Assembly: GCA_037013685.1 (NCBI GenBank)
Contig: CM072896.1
Coordinates: forward strand, 13,899,444-13,963,443
Direction of reading: 5' to 3'
DNA: 64,000 bases
Source of the DNA: Acridotheres tristis
Taxonomy: Eukaryota; Chordata; Aves; Passeriformes; Sturnidae
Shown: one piece after another, positions 63,471-64,000 of the stretch
How the letters are laid out: every line of letters begins with the position of its first letter
How positions within the stretch are numbered: the first letter of the stretch is position 1
Made by a program: the position numbers and the translations under genes
The notes under the pieces: model-generated
Database searches by the model: none
Seen by the model: only the letters and a program-made list of their open reading frames with translations
What the model was told of the DNA's origin: nothing

Positions 63471-64000
63471 GGGAGGAATAGCAGGTGGCAGCGGGCAGGG
63501 AGAAGAGCTTTCCCTTCATGTGGCAAACGTGGCTCATGTCTTTGTGCAGTTGCCAGAATTGCAGCGCTTCGTGCACGTAGGAGGGCTGCAGCCGGGGAAC
63601 GGGGGAGACTGCTTGGCTGGAGCTCGTAGCTTGGGATCTGCCTTGGGAAGGAGCCTGCACTCACTGGCCCGGGCAGTTTCAGTTCAGCGTCACTCCTATC
63701 CGGGGCTGGCACCTTAGAGTGGAGCTCGACCCCCGCCTGCGCTGAGGATGTTGTTTTGTCGCCGACGTATTCATGATGTGGGAAATCTTCAGGATCAAGC
63801 ATTGTTTCCAGCAAATGCTTTTAGTTTGGAGCCCTTTGACGGAGCTTTCTTGATGCTGACAGGAAAACGTCTCCTTCAGTTCCTCAGGAAAACAATTCAA
63901 TTGCTTGTCTGCTTTTCCCACTTGCTGGCTTTTTTTTTCCCTCTCCCCACTTGGCTGCGCATCCCATCACTTGGTGTTTCTAGTGCTCTCAGCCTTGACA
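63471..64000. other. Shore of the distal CpG island, no exon recognised
   Basis: Mixed composition falling back to AT-rich by about 63840. A transcript starting in the island would probably run through here, but no coding similarity or convincing donor site could be assigned. The window ends at 64000. Confidence 0.45.

Noticed and set aside
63001..63814. Open frames of 226-238 codons on both strands over the distal CpG island
   Set aside because: GC-rich DNA has few stop codons in any frame. The translations are Arg/Pro/Gly/Ala-rich on both strands and include the translated 20-bp repeat. Neither matches an FGF12 N-terminus.

Overview
This window looks like vertebrate nuclear DNA, most probably from a bird and perhaps a songbird. 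It has one unmistakable protein-coding exon in a very long low-gene-density stretch. It also carries a CR1 LINE copy of avian type, few other interspersed repeats, scattered microsatellites and two short CpG-rich islands. There is no bacterial or organellar gene organisation, and nearly all of the many short open frames are chance frames in non-coding DNA. The songbird suggestion rests only on the style of the CR1 and LTR-like sequences and is weak.

Layout: positions 1 to 47977 are read as part of the first intron of MB21D2 (Mab-21 domain containing 2, + strand). Exon 1 of that gene would lie to the left, outside the window. The intron holds a CR1 LINE fragment (about 2270-3341), several candidate regulatory blocks (a perfect CRE at 10201, a homeodomain-rich AT block at 25560-25790), a perfect 10-bp-arm inverted repeat at 17585-17610, an (AC)n microsatellite at 21605, a small 14-bp tandem repeat at 33944, a CpG island at about 35400-35800, and beside it an LTR-like segment (35874-36354) that contains an internal duplication.

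The last coding exon of MB21D2 runs from a clear acceptor at 47976/47977 to the stop at 49240-49242. It supplies residues 72-491 of the 491-residue family protein. The 3' UTR follows, with poly(A) signal candidates at 49392 and 49972 and a perfect 10-bp stem with a 3-nt loop at 50095-50117.

From about 50.1 to 63 kb I see only intergenic sequence, including a paired homeodomain-type inverted repeat at 62181-62199. The window closes with a second CpG island (about 63180-63470) carrying a 20-bp GC-rich tandem repeat. In mammals FGF12 lies just beyond the 3' end of MB21D2 in the same orientation, so this island may be an upstream FGF12 promoter. That is an inference from synteny: no FGF12 coding exon is visible here.

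I did not find a new multi-gene system. The most worthwhile leads are the two CpG islands, the two perfect 10-bp hairpins and the CRE/homeodomain blocks.
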